Below, one piece after another: positions 48,131-55,528 of a stretch of DNA of 64,000 nt. Both the position numbers and the translations under genes were made by a program. The notes beneath the pieces were generated by a model. The model was not told the DNA's origin and searched no databases. It saw nothing but the letters and a program-made list of their open reading frames with translations. Source of the stretch: Myxococcales bacterium (lineage in GTDB: Bacteria; Myxococcota_A; Bradymonadia; UBA7976; UBA1532); assembly GCA_020633555.1 (NCBI GenBank), contig JACKDL010000003.1, positions 186,001-250,000 on the forward strand, read 5' to 3'. Position 1 is the stretch's first letter, and each line of letters opens with the position of its first letter.

Positions 48131-49480
48131 ATGCACCGCCCGATCGTCGAGACGCCCCGCGACCTGTGGGTCCGCCGCTTCTTCTGGAGCACCTTCGCGC
48201 TCACCATGGTGGGCCTGTCGGCGCTCTCCTTCACCAACACCCTGTTCGGGTTCCAGACCCTCGTGGACACGATGCCCACGGTGATGATCGGGGCGGCCTT
48301 CGCAGTGCAGCTGCTGTATGCCGGGGTGCTGTTCGTGTTCATGGACAACCGGGCCAAGGCGGTGGCCTGGGCGATCCCGGCCCTGCTCGGCCTTTCGGTG
48401 AGCGGTGCCACGGTGAAGATCTACCACGATCAGGTGGCCACGGAGCTGCGCGCCGAGCGGACCAACGCGGCGCGCCGGACCGCCGCGCGCATCGAGCATG
48501 ACAACCAGGCGGCCTTCTTGGGATGGCGGGGGAGCCTGCAGGCGGAGGCCGGGCGCTGGCGCGCGACCTTGGCGCAGGCCGTGGAGGAGGGCGCGGCCCA
48601 AGTGGCGACCCACGAGCGCAACGCCGAGATGGAGGCGCAGGGGGGGCCGGGTATCCCCTCGGGTTGCGGGAAGCGGTGCTGGGCCCATCGCGCTCAGTCC
48701 GACAGCGCCCGCGCCCGGCTGACCGAGGCGCGCGACACGCTGAGCGACTTCGACGCGGGCGTGCAGGTCCTGGGGCAGACCGGTGACAGCGTGGCCGCGG
48801 TGGCCGCTTTCGCGAAGCTGCAGACGCTGGCCGGCAGCGTGGTGGTCCCGCCTGAGGCCCCGGCCCTGCGCCCGCTGGACGCCGGGGTGGTTGCCGACGG
48901 GCCGATCAAGGCGAGCGAGCTCATGGCCTGGCTGCGGGCGCATCCCCGTGACCCCGCTGGGTTGATCGCGGTGGGGGTGGCCCTGTTCCTCGACCTGTTG
49001 ATCCTCATCGCGACCCTCCAGTTGCGGGCGTTCAAGGCCCCGCAGCCCATCGATCCGGGCGAGACCCTCGCGGTGGCTGCGCCGGGAGCGACGCAGCGCC
49101 TGAGCCGGTCGGCGCAGCGCGCTCTCCTGCGGCGGCCGCCGGGTCTGTCGGGTGCCGAGCGTCGCCAACTCCACGCGGCGCTTCAGGCCCAGGATCGCGC
49201 CACCCTTGACGCGACGCTGTCCCTCCTTCAGGCCCTCGACGAGGGTCGTCCGGCCCCCCAGGCCAGCCTGACCAACCCGGTCTTCTGCCTGCTCACCACG
49301 CTGGAGTTGCTGCGGATGACGCCGACCCGTGCCCTGGAGGCCACGGTGAGCTTGTCTGAGCTGGCGTTGCTGGTGCACCGGGCGCTGGCGGGGCTGGGGC
49401 CTGACTTCATGCCCGGCCTGACCGAGCCCTTCAGACTCGTGGACCTGGACGACGGCTGGCCGGACGAGGCGGGCGGGTGA
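48131..49480 (+). CDS. four-helix membrane protein of unknown function
   Basis: A 449-residue protein, not recognised. Three hydrophobic helices lie in residues 17-39, 50-72 and 77-95, then a charged, probably coiled-coil extracytoplasmic region (100-275) with the motif PSGCGKRCW (Cys179, Cys183), then a fourth helix (277-299, GLIAVGVALFLDLLILIATL) and a 150-residue soluble C-terminal part. The layout 3 TM - coiled coil with GxGxxC-x-W - 1 TM resembles DUF4407-type membrane proteins of mobile elements, but I cannot confirm that. ATG 48131 follows AAGGAGG. First gene behind the inverted repeat; 122 bp separate it from the next gene. Confidence 0.65.
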   Translation: MHRPIVETPRDLWVRRFFWSTFALTMVGLSALSFTNTLFGFQTLVDTMPTVMIGAAFAVQLLYAGVLFVFMDNRAKAVAWAIPALLGLSVSGATVKIYHDQVATELRAERTNAARRTAARIEHDNQAAFLGWRGSLQAEAGRWRATLAQAVEEGAAQVATHERNAEMEAQGGPGIPSGCGKRCWAHRAQSDSARARLTEARDTLSDFDAGVQVLGQTGDSVAAVAAFAKLQTLAGSVVVPPEAPALRPLDAGVVADGPIKASELMAWLRAHPRDPAGLIAVGVALFLDLLILIATLQLRAFKAPQPIDPGETLAVAAPGATQRLSRSAQRALLRRPPGLSGAERRQLHAALQAQDRATLDATLSLLQALDEGRPAPQASLTNPVFCLLTTLELLRMTPTRALEATVSLSELALLVHRALAGLGPDFMPGLTEPFRLVDLDDGWPDEAGG

Positions 49481-49602
49481 GGCCGATCCCGCGTGCCTTG
49501 GGGCGCCCAGGCTGTCCGAACGGTCCGGGCCAATCCGTCCTGGGAATCGTGGTGCGGGTGCCCTGGCGCTGGCCCGCCCGAAGGCCCACCCTGGGAGAGA
49601 AG

Positions 49603-51003
49603 ATGGACCGGCCAAACGAACCGACGAGCGACCCCGCGGACGCCCACCTCGAGGCCCGGGCGCGCGCGTACGCCCGAGCGCACAGCGCGGCCAACGCGGC
49701 TGAGCTCCTGGCCGCGCTGGGCCTCACTGGCCTGCTCGAGGTGGCCGGGCTCGACCCCGATCTGCGTGGCGGGCCGCCCCTGCCGGTGGTCGACGAAGTG
49801 ACGCTGAGCCGCTTTGCGCAGCGGGGCGTCCTGCGTGGGTATTTGCGGCAGCGGCTGGCCGGTTGGCTGTTTCGAACCTGCAAGTCCACCAGTCTGCGCG
49901 CGGCGATCATGCTGCGCGACACGAGGGAGGGGGGCGAGCGCTTGCATGAGTCGGCCCACGCCGTGCTGACGCGGGCGAGCCGACGGCCCGCTGATTCCGA
50001 GACCACCGACCTCATCAGCGATGCGCTCAGCGACGCATGGCGTCAGCTCATGCGGGCCGAGGCGCTCAAGGAAACGAACTTCTTCCGCAGGCTGCTCTTC
50101 GAGGCGCCTGATCCGCGGGTCGCCGATGCTGAGATCGCCAGCCTTTGGCAGCAGGCGCTGAAGGCGCGCTGGCACAGCGCCCTGGCCGCGCGTGATCCGG
50201 CCTATGGGCGGCTCCGGCGTCAGGTGTCCAAGGCGGTCCACGGGGTCTTGAAGGCAGACGGTGCCGCCTGGCGGTCCAGCCTGACCCAGGCGGCGATCGT
50301 CGAGGGGCTGATGCCCGCCCTCCAAGCGCTCGACACCCACGGTGACGAAGGGGTCGTGGATGCGCACACCCTCAGCGAGGCGCTGCCAGGCTGGCTTGAG
50401 TTCATGACCGCAGCTCCGGGCACGCCCAGCGCCACGCCCGTCGAGGTGGGCCAATACGCTGACTGGCTCCGTGTGGCCCTGGTGAAGGGGCTTCGGCCCT
50501 ACGCTCAGGCGGACCGGCTGGACGCCGAGCATGCAACCCCGCCAAGCGATGGAGGCCGCGGCGCGCGGCAGATGAACTGGCTCGTCGCGCAGCGCATCGA
50601 TCGTGCGCCGCTCCTCGGTCAGTTGCTGCGCACCCTCGAGCCTTGGCGCGCGCTGCGCCTGGTGGTGTGTGTCGAGCTGCTGGCACAGGGCATCAGCGCC
50701 CCGAGCGCGGTGAAGCGGCAGACGCTCGCGCTGAAGTTCACCGCGGCGGCCTGGCCCGAGCACATCGCCGCCCTGGCCGAGCAAGCCAAGGCCGGTCCGT
50801 TGGCTGGGATCGGGCTGACGCGCTTGCCAACCCCGACGCCCGCCTACTGGGCGCGGGTGGAGCTGAAGCTCGAGAGCGCCAAGAAGTATCTGACCCCGAA
50901 CAATCTGATGAAGCGCCTGGTGCCCAAGCTGCCCGCCGAGCTCCGAGCTCGGCTGAGCGCGTACCTGGCGTCCGAGAACACCAAGGGGCATCCCCCATGC
51001 TGA
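49603..51003 (+). CDS. soluble helical protein of unknown function
   Basis: A 466-residue protein, not recognised. It is mostly helical, has no signal peptide or membrane helix, and is rich in Arg/Ala/Leu (e.g. LRGYLRQRLAGWLFRTCKST, FFRRLLFEAPDPRVADAEIA, LRRQVSKAVHGVLKADGAAW, LLGQLLRTLEPWRALRLVV). Clusters of basic residues would suit nucleic-acid binding. ATG 49603 follows GGGAGAGAAG; the longer upstream frame is not coding-like. Codon use is somewhat less GC3-rich than in the housekeeping genes. It overlaps the next gene by 7 bp, so both are coupled. Confidence 0.65.
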   Translation: MDRPNEPTSDPADAHLEARARAYARAHSAANAAELLAALGLTGLLEVAGLDPDLRGGPPLPVVDEVTLSRFAQRGVLRGYLRQRLAGWLFRTCKSTSLRAAIMLRDTREGGERLHESAHAVLTRASRRPADSETTDLISDALSDAWRQLMRAEALKETNFFRRLLFEAPDPRVADAEIASLWQQALKARWHSALAARDPAYGRLRRQVSKAVHGVLKADGAAWRSSLTQAAIVEGLMPALQALDTHGDEGVVDAHTLSEALPGWLEFMTAAPGTPSATPVEVGQYADWLRVALVKGLRPYAQADRLDAEHATPPSDGGRGARQMNWLVAQRIDRAPLLGQLLRTLEPWRALRLVVCVELLAQGISAPSAVKRQTLALKFTAAAWPEHIAALAEQAKAGPLAGIGLTRLPTPTPAYWARVELKLESAKKYLTPNNLMKRLVPKLPAELRARLSAYLASENTKGHPPC

Positions 51004-51803
51004 CCCCAGATCCGACCCCGGGGACCCCCGCGGTCTTGACCGAGAACTCTGCGGTGAAGGCGGGCGCGCTGGTGCGTTGCCGCGACGACGACTACCTGCT
51101 GCTGAGCAGCGATCCCGAGGCCTGGTGGGCGTGCCGCCTGACCCCCGACGTGTGGATGGCCTCGCCCACCGAGGCGGTGCTGGCCCCGCCCGATCTGCCC
51201 TCCTACGCCTGGACGTGGGCGGCTCTGCCGGATCTGCGCCTGCGAATCCCTCGCACCGAGCTGGACGCCGAGGGCCTGTTCCAGCCCTGGGCGGCCATTG
51301 ACCGCGCTGTTCTGGCACCCATCAAGACGTGGTCAAAGGCCCGGGGTGGCCCCCCGCCTGACGGCGCGCGGATCGGCCCGCCCCTGGACGCCGCCGAGCA
51401 GCCCGCCCACGCTCGATGGCGTGCCGAGCAGGCCGCCGCTCACGGCGCGTGGGTCGCACAGCTAGGCCTGCGCGCGGCGCTGCGGGCGGAGGCCACCCGC
51501 GCGCGCCGGCGATCGGCGCGCACGGCCGTGCTCGACCGGATCCGCGCGGATCTGCGGGCCGGCGCCGAGGGGCTCGAGGCGATCTTCGAGCGAGTGCTGG
51601 GTGGGGCGATGCCCGGCGTGGCCTGGACCCCGCTGGCGCCCCACGCGGCGGTGGGCGACGTCCCCCGCGGGATCCGCTTCGACGAGGCGGGATTGATTCT
51701 GGAGCGCCACGCTCAGGGCTGGGTGCTGCTGGTCCACGATGACGAGGACGGCCCCCAAGTGCTGGACGCGGCTGCGCTGGGTGGCCCGAGCGACGAGCCC
51801 TGA
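50997..51803 (+). CDS. soluble protein of unknown function, third gene of the cassette
   Basis: A 268-residue protein, not recognised. The N-terminal part has an SH3-like strand pattern with VRCRDDDYLLLSSDPEAWWA, followed by an Arg/Ala-rich helix (ALRAEATRARRRSARTAVLDRI) and a C-terminal GIRFDEAGLILERHAQGWVLLVHDD segment. No signal or membrane helix. Its ATG lies inside the end of the 49603 gene. The longer upstream frame is a shadow. Context suggests a function with the two genes before it. Confidence 0.6.
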   Translation: MLTPDPTPGTPAVLTENSAVKAGALVRCRDDDYLLLSSDPEAWWACRLTPDVWMASPTEAVLAPPDLPSYAWTWAALPDLRLRIPRTELDAEGLFQPWAAIDRAVLAPIKTWSKARGGPPPDGARIGPPLDAAEQPAHARWRAEQAAAHGAWVAQLGLRAALRAEATRARRRSARTAVLDRIRADLRAGAEGLEAIFERVLGGAMPGVAWTPLAPHAAVGDVPRGIRFDEAGLILERHAQGWVLLVHDDEDGPQVLDAAALGGPSDEP

Positions 51804-51822
51804 TCGGGCAGACAACCAGCCC

Positions 51823-52020
51823 CTACCCCCGCCACATCCGCCGGTAGAACGCCAGCGCTCGCAGCCGGTGTGCCAAGGCCCGGTGGCGCGCAAGCGTCAG
51901 GCGCCGATCGGCGCTGAAGAAGCACGCCGCGTGGTCAGGGGTACGCAGGGCGGTGAGATCGCGCGCCTCCGCGGCCTCGGCCTCGCGGCGCAGCGCGTAC
52001 CCGTCGTCGATGGGCGCCAT
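51823..52020 (-). CDS. small ORF of unknown function between two cassettes
   Basis: A 65-residue ORF on the opposite strand (MAPIDDGYALRREAEAAEAR...; Arg/Ala-rich, ending YRRMWRG). ATG 52020 is preceded by a well-spaced GCGGAGGCC, which supports it. It faces the 50997 gene (19 bp between stops) and is divergent from the 52209 gene. No family recognised; it could be a small regulator or chance. Confidence 0.4.
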   Translation of the reverse strand: MAPIDDGYALRREAEAAEARDLTALRTPDHAACFFSADRRLTLARHRALAHRLRALAFYRRMWRG

Positions 52021-52208
52021 GCCGGCCTCCGCTGGCAGGGAATCACCCCCAGCAAACGGGCTCGCGCCCCCCGTGCGGACACTCGCCGGCGCGACCCGCG
52101 GGGCCTGTGCGCGAGAAATCGACGCACAGCCCGGTCCCCACCCCCCGGCAGGGGCGGAGACCCCCGACAGCGGCCCGGCGTTCGGGCCGACCCCCGCCGG
52201 AGGTCCCC

Positions 52209-52580
52209 ATGAAGTTCGTCCTCGCCGTGCTGGCCCTGCTCATCGTGGCCTTCTTCGCGCTGCGCCCGCGCATTGAAGACCTGCCGCCCTGTCACGGCGA
52301 CCGCGGCGCCTGGGCGGAGTACCGGGCCGACACCCAGCGCGCCTTCGCCGCCGTGGAGGTTGCCGCCGCCCGGATCGGGGCGAGCGACCCCTTGGCCCTG
52401 TTCGAGGCCCGGCGCGCGGTGCGCGCGGGCTGCACCGCCGACAGCCCGCTGGCGCGCCGCGCCTGCGCCAGCGACTTCGCCCCCGCGGCGCGGGCCTGGT
52501 ACCGGGCCCTTGATCGCCAGGCCCGCTACGCGCAGGAGGCTTGCCCGGGCGTCACCTCGGCGGCCGAGGGCGCCCTGTGA
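52209..52580 (+). CDS. small membrane-anchored protein, start of the ExbB/ExbD-like operon
   Basis: A 123-residue protein with one N-terminal membrane helix (MKFVLAVLALLIVAFFALR) and a helical soluble part with four cysteines (PPCHGD, RAGCTADS, RRACASDF, EACPG), likely two disulfides in the periplasm. ATG 52209 has GGAGG upstream. Its TGA overlaps the GTG of the next gene (GTGA). Function unknown; placed first in an operon with ExbB/ExbD-like proteins. Confidence 0.65.
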   Translation: MKFVLAVLALLIVAFFALRPRIEDLPPCHGDRGAWAEYRADTQRAFAAVEVAAARIGASDPLALFEARRAVRAGCTADSPLARRACASDFAPAARAWYRALDRQARYAQEACPGVTSAAEGAL

Positions 52581-53274
52581 GCCCCCTGAAGCGCGCCCGC
52601 GCGGAGGCGGGGATCCTGACCCTGGCGGTGGGCCTGGTGGCCACCTGGTTTGTGGTGCGCGCGCCGGATCGATCGGCGGCGCAGGTGGCGGGCCAGCGTG
52701 GGGCCCACGTGGCCGTGCAAGTGCCCACCCCGCCTACCAAGACGGCCCCGAGCCACGCACCCCGCAGCCCCGCGCCGACGAAGCGCGCCCCGGCGCCGCG
52801 CGCGCCCGCGTCGGCCGCGCCGCCCCGCGCCACGCGGGGCTGGCGGTCCAGACGCCCGCCCGCCGGTGGCCCGGCCGGAGGCCGCGGCGCCCAGCGCAGC
52901 GCCCGCGCGCCGGCCGGCGCCTCCCGCGCCCGCCGCGGCCGCGGGCGGGCCACGCCCGGCTGCGCTTCGCGCCCACCCGCGCGCTGGCCCGACAGCTCAG
53001 CCCCCGGCTGTGCCTGCGCGCCGACGGGCAGGTGATCGCCGGGGACCACAGCGCGCCCCCGCTGCCCGCCTGGGCCCAGCGGGGCTACGCCACCGATCTG
53101 ATGGTGCCCACCACGCCGCCGAGCCCCGGCTGCGGGCACCTGCTGCGGGCCGATCTGATGCAGCGGCTGGTGCCCGAGCTGGAGGTCGCGCCGCCGGGCA
53201 CCGTGCTGAAGGTGTGGGTGGCCGGCGAGCCGGGCGCCGAGGAGCTGGCGCTGCAGTTGAGCGAGGAGGGCTGA
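52577..53274 (+). pseudogene. frameshifted periplasmic protein of the ExbB/ExbD-like operon
   Basis: The N-terminal part reads from GTG 52577 (GTGA overlap with the gene before): a basic start, one membrane helix (AGILTLAVGLVATWFVV) and a Pro/Ala/Lys-rich linker. That frame ends at 53035 in unnatural Arg-rich sequence. The C-terminal part, about 52955-53274, is in another phase and looks properly coding (LRFAPTRALARQLSPRLCLR, then WAQRGYATDLMVPTTPPSPG, VLKVWVAGEPGAEELALQL). Between about 52830 and 52955 the best frame changes again. So at least one indel separates the halves. Architecture helix - Pro linker - periplasmic domain is TonB/TolA-like. It may be a true pseudogene, a programmed frameshift or an assembly error in GC-rich DNA. 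Confidence 0.6.
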
Positions 53275-53275
53275 G

Positions 53276-53629
53276 ATGTTGCCGATGCTGAAGGCGGGCG
53301 GCTGGCCCACCCTGGCCATGGGGCTGCTGCTGCTGCTGGCGTGCTTCGACACCCTGCTGGCCTGGCGCGCCCGGGGCGCGGCGCCCGCCGGCACCCTGCG
53401 GCGGCTGAGGTTCGCCGTGGACTACGGCTCGAAGCTGGGCCTGCTTGGCACCGTGTACGGGATGATGTGCGCCACCGCCACGGGCAGCCTGGACGCCATG
53501 GCCGACAACATCGGGGTGATGCTGGGCACCACCGCCCTGGGCCTGGTGCTGGAGCTGCAGGGCTCGCTGGGCCTGCGGCTGACCCAGGCGTCGGTCGGCG
53601 GGCCGGCCCCGGTCGAGGGGGCCCCGTGA
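53276..53629 (+). CDS. short ExbB/TolQ/MotA-like proton-channel subunit
   Basis: A 117-residue protein with three hydrophobic segments: about 9-30, then YGSKLGLLGTVYGMM and NIGVMLGTTALGLVLELQG. The last two match the ExbB/TolQ core (GLFGTVWGIM and the IAEALLATAIGLV helix), including the channel threonines. It is much shorter than ExbB or TolQ (about 230-240 residues), lacking most of the cytoplasmic part. ATG 53276 follows GAGGAGGG. It is coupled to the ExbD-like gene (GTGA). Together they would form an ion-driven motor. Confidence 0.75.
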   Translation: MLPMLKAGGWPTLAMGLLLLLACFDTLLAWRARGAAPAGTLRRLRFAVDYGSKLGLLGTVYGMMCATATGSLDAMADNIGVMLGTTALGLVLELQGSLGLRLTQASVGGPAPVEGAP

Positions 53630-54018
53630 GCCGGCCGTCCGGGATGTCGGCGGCCTTTGTGGACGTGCTGTTTCTGCTGCTGGTGGTCTTCATGGTGAAC
53701 CTGAAGCGGGCGGCGCTGCCCACCGAGGTGTCCGTGCCCGAGGCGGTGGACGCGGCCGCCGCGCAGGAGCCCCTGGAGGGCCCGCGGCTGACCATCGAGC
53801 CGGCCGGCGCCGGGGTGGCGGTGCGGGTGAACGGCCGGCCGGTGGCCGGCGATCTGCTGGCGGCGGTGGCACCCCACCGCGGGCGTCCGCTGGTGCTGGC
53901 GGTGTCGCCCGGGGCTGCCTACGGGCCCACGGCGGCCGTTATCGAGCGGCTGAAGGCCGCCGACTTCACCCTGGTGGAGCTGCGGCGGGCCCCGCAGGCC
54001 AGGCCCGGCGCCGGGTGA
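53626..54018 (+). CDS. ExbD/TolR-like proton-channel subunit
   Basis: A 130-residue protein: a membrane helix with the proton-carrying Asp13 in AAFVDVLFLLLVVFMVNL, as in ExbD/TolR, then a periplasmic domain with the typical LVLAVSPGAAYGPTAAVIERLKAADFTLVEL ending, given here in pieces VSPGAAYG and VIERLKAADF. The GTG start overlaps the stop of the ExbB-like gene. It ends 58 bp before the ATG of the TPR/CHAT gene remains. A genuine Tol or Ton system is unlikely as no tolB/pal or tonB is near. Confidence 0.75.
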   Translation: MSRPSGMSAAFVDVLFLLLVVFMVNLKRAALPTEVSVPEAVDAAAAQEPLEGPRLTIEPAGAGVAVRVNGRPVAGDLLAAVAPHRGRPLVLAVSPGAAYGPTAAVIERLKAADFTLVELRRAPQARPGAG

Positions 54019-54076
54019 CCGTGCGGTGCCGGGCGTGATAGCCAGGACACCCAGGCGGCAGGCGGGAGGCGACCCG

Positions 54077-55168
54077 ATGAGCGATCTGATGATCGACTGG
54101 CAGCCTTGGCCCGGCTGGCTCGCCTGGCCCCCCGGGCCGCTGGTGGCGGTGCACGTGGACTTCGCGCGCGCACCTGAGCTGTGGAGGGCCCGGCCAGGCG
54201 CAGGCCGCGTCCAGGTCGGGTGGAGGCACTCAGGGGGCGCTGTCTGCGCCGAGGCAGCGGGTGGGGGCACCCTACGCTCACTGCCGCCGTGCCAACGGCC
54301 TGGCGTTCGGCAGAAGTCGGCGCGCCGGGCGTGCCTGGCCGGGAGGCTCGGTGCTGGGAGTCCGGTCGGCGCGACACCTGGAACGCTTCGCGCGACCATG
54401 GCCGTCTGGCTCCGAGAGCGCTGGCCTGGGCACCGCCCATCAGTCTGGCTCAGGTCGCGAGCCACAACCTGGGTTGAGCCGAAACGCGGCGGGAGGCCGC
54501 CGGGCCACCGTGAGGCCGCTGCTGGGCCAGGTGTGGACCAGCCTGGGGCCTCGACCTGGGACTGGCCCTCGAAGGCCGAGGCGGGTGTTGAGACCGAAGG
54601 CGCTCACCTGGGACGGCCACCGCGGAAGTTGCGACCGGCGGCGCCGTCGGCACCGCTCCGACTCGGCGGCTGAAGAAGCGGCAGCACCGGGCGTGGCCTG
54701 GGACCACAACCTGGAACCGCCGCAACGGCAAACTGGGTGACCCGCCGGCCGAAGGCCTCGGCCACCGGAGGCTGCGTGGGCACACCCTGGGGTCACGCGG
54801 CCTCTGGGCGAACCAAGGCGGCACGCTTGGCTATGCCTGACGGGGCAGAGGCGTCGAGGCCCGCGGCGCTGCTACCGAGTCTGAGAAAGGCGGGGCCTGC
54901 CTCAGGCCCCGACCTCGGCAGGAGAGGCGTGGCACCGAGGCGCTGCTGGGACGCCCAGGCGGACCAGGGCTGGCGCTCACTGGCGCGCCGTCAATCGAGG
55001 CCTCTGGGCAGGCCCACGCCTTGGGCGACCAAGGGGAAACGCGGCCGCCCCGCAGAAGGGGCCGCGGGCCTGCTGGCAGCCGCGGCAGACGCACGGTAGA
55101 CCGGGCAGCAAACTGGGGTTGCTGATGCCGCGCGTCGGCCGGGCCGTCGGGCACCTCAGGCGCACGCG
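54077..55168 (+). pseudogene. decayed 5' part of the TPR-CHAT gene
   Basis: ATG 54077 has a strong GGGAGG site and opens a normal coding stretch (MSDLMIDWQPWPGWLAWPPG, then VDFARAPELWRA) in the same phase as the CHAT ORF. From about 54190 the coding character is lost: codon third positions are no longer G/C, rare codons such as AGG, CTA and CAA appear, frames are short, and in-phase stops occur at 54671-54673 and 55097-55099. The stretch still shows fragments of the 120-bp TPR unit found intact from 55169 on: 55105-55168 matches the second half of that unit with small indels, and TGGGACGCCCAGGC at 54947 matches its beginning. No other gene is seen in this interval. Confidence 0.55.
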
Positions 55169-55528
55169 TTGTGGAATCAGGCGGCCTGGGCTGCTGGGAG
55201 CTTGGGGGTCATGCTGACTCAATCCGGACGCTCGCCGGAAGCTGATGCCGCCCTTTGGCAGGCTACTAACATTGGTGAGACGCACGGGGTGTGGAATTTG
55301 GCGGCCTGGGCCGCTACGAGCCTGGGCGTCATTCTGACTCATGCCGGGCGCCTGGCGGAGGCCGAGGCCGCGTATCGGCGGTCCATCAACCTCGGTGAGG
55401 CACACGGGGTATGGGACAGGGCCGCCCAGGCCGCCCTGGACCTTGGGCTCCTGCTGGCGCAAGCCGAGCGTTTGCCGGAGGCGAAGGCGGCATTGCATCG
55501 AGCCGAAGCCGCCGCACGACGTGCCCGC
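55169..55528 (+). repeat. three tandem 120-bp TPR-coding units
   Basis: Units start at 55169, 55289 and 55409 and encode 40-residue repeats beginning WNQAAWAAGSLG, WNLAAWAATSLG and WDRAAQAALDLG, with EA-rich second helices. Exact 120-bp spacing shows recent expansion. Decayed copies extend upstream. Confidence 0.75.

Noticed and set aside
52209..54018. A classical Tol-Pal or Ton operon
   Set aside because: The ExbB-like protein is about half the usual length, no TolB, Pal or recognisable TonB box protein is present, and the partner proteins are not known members.
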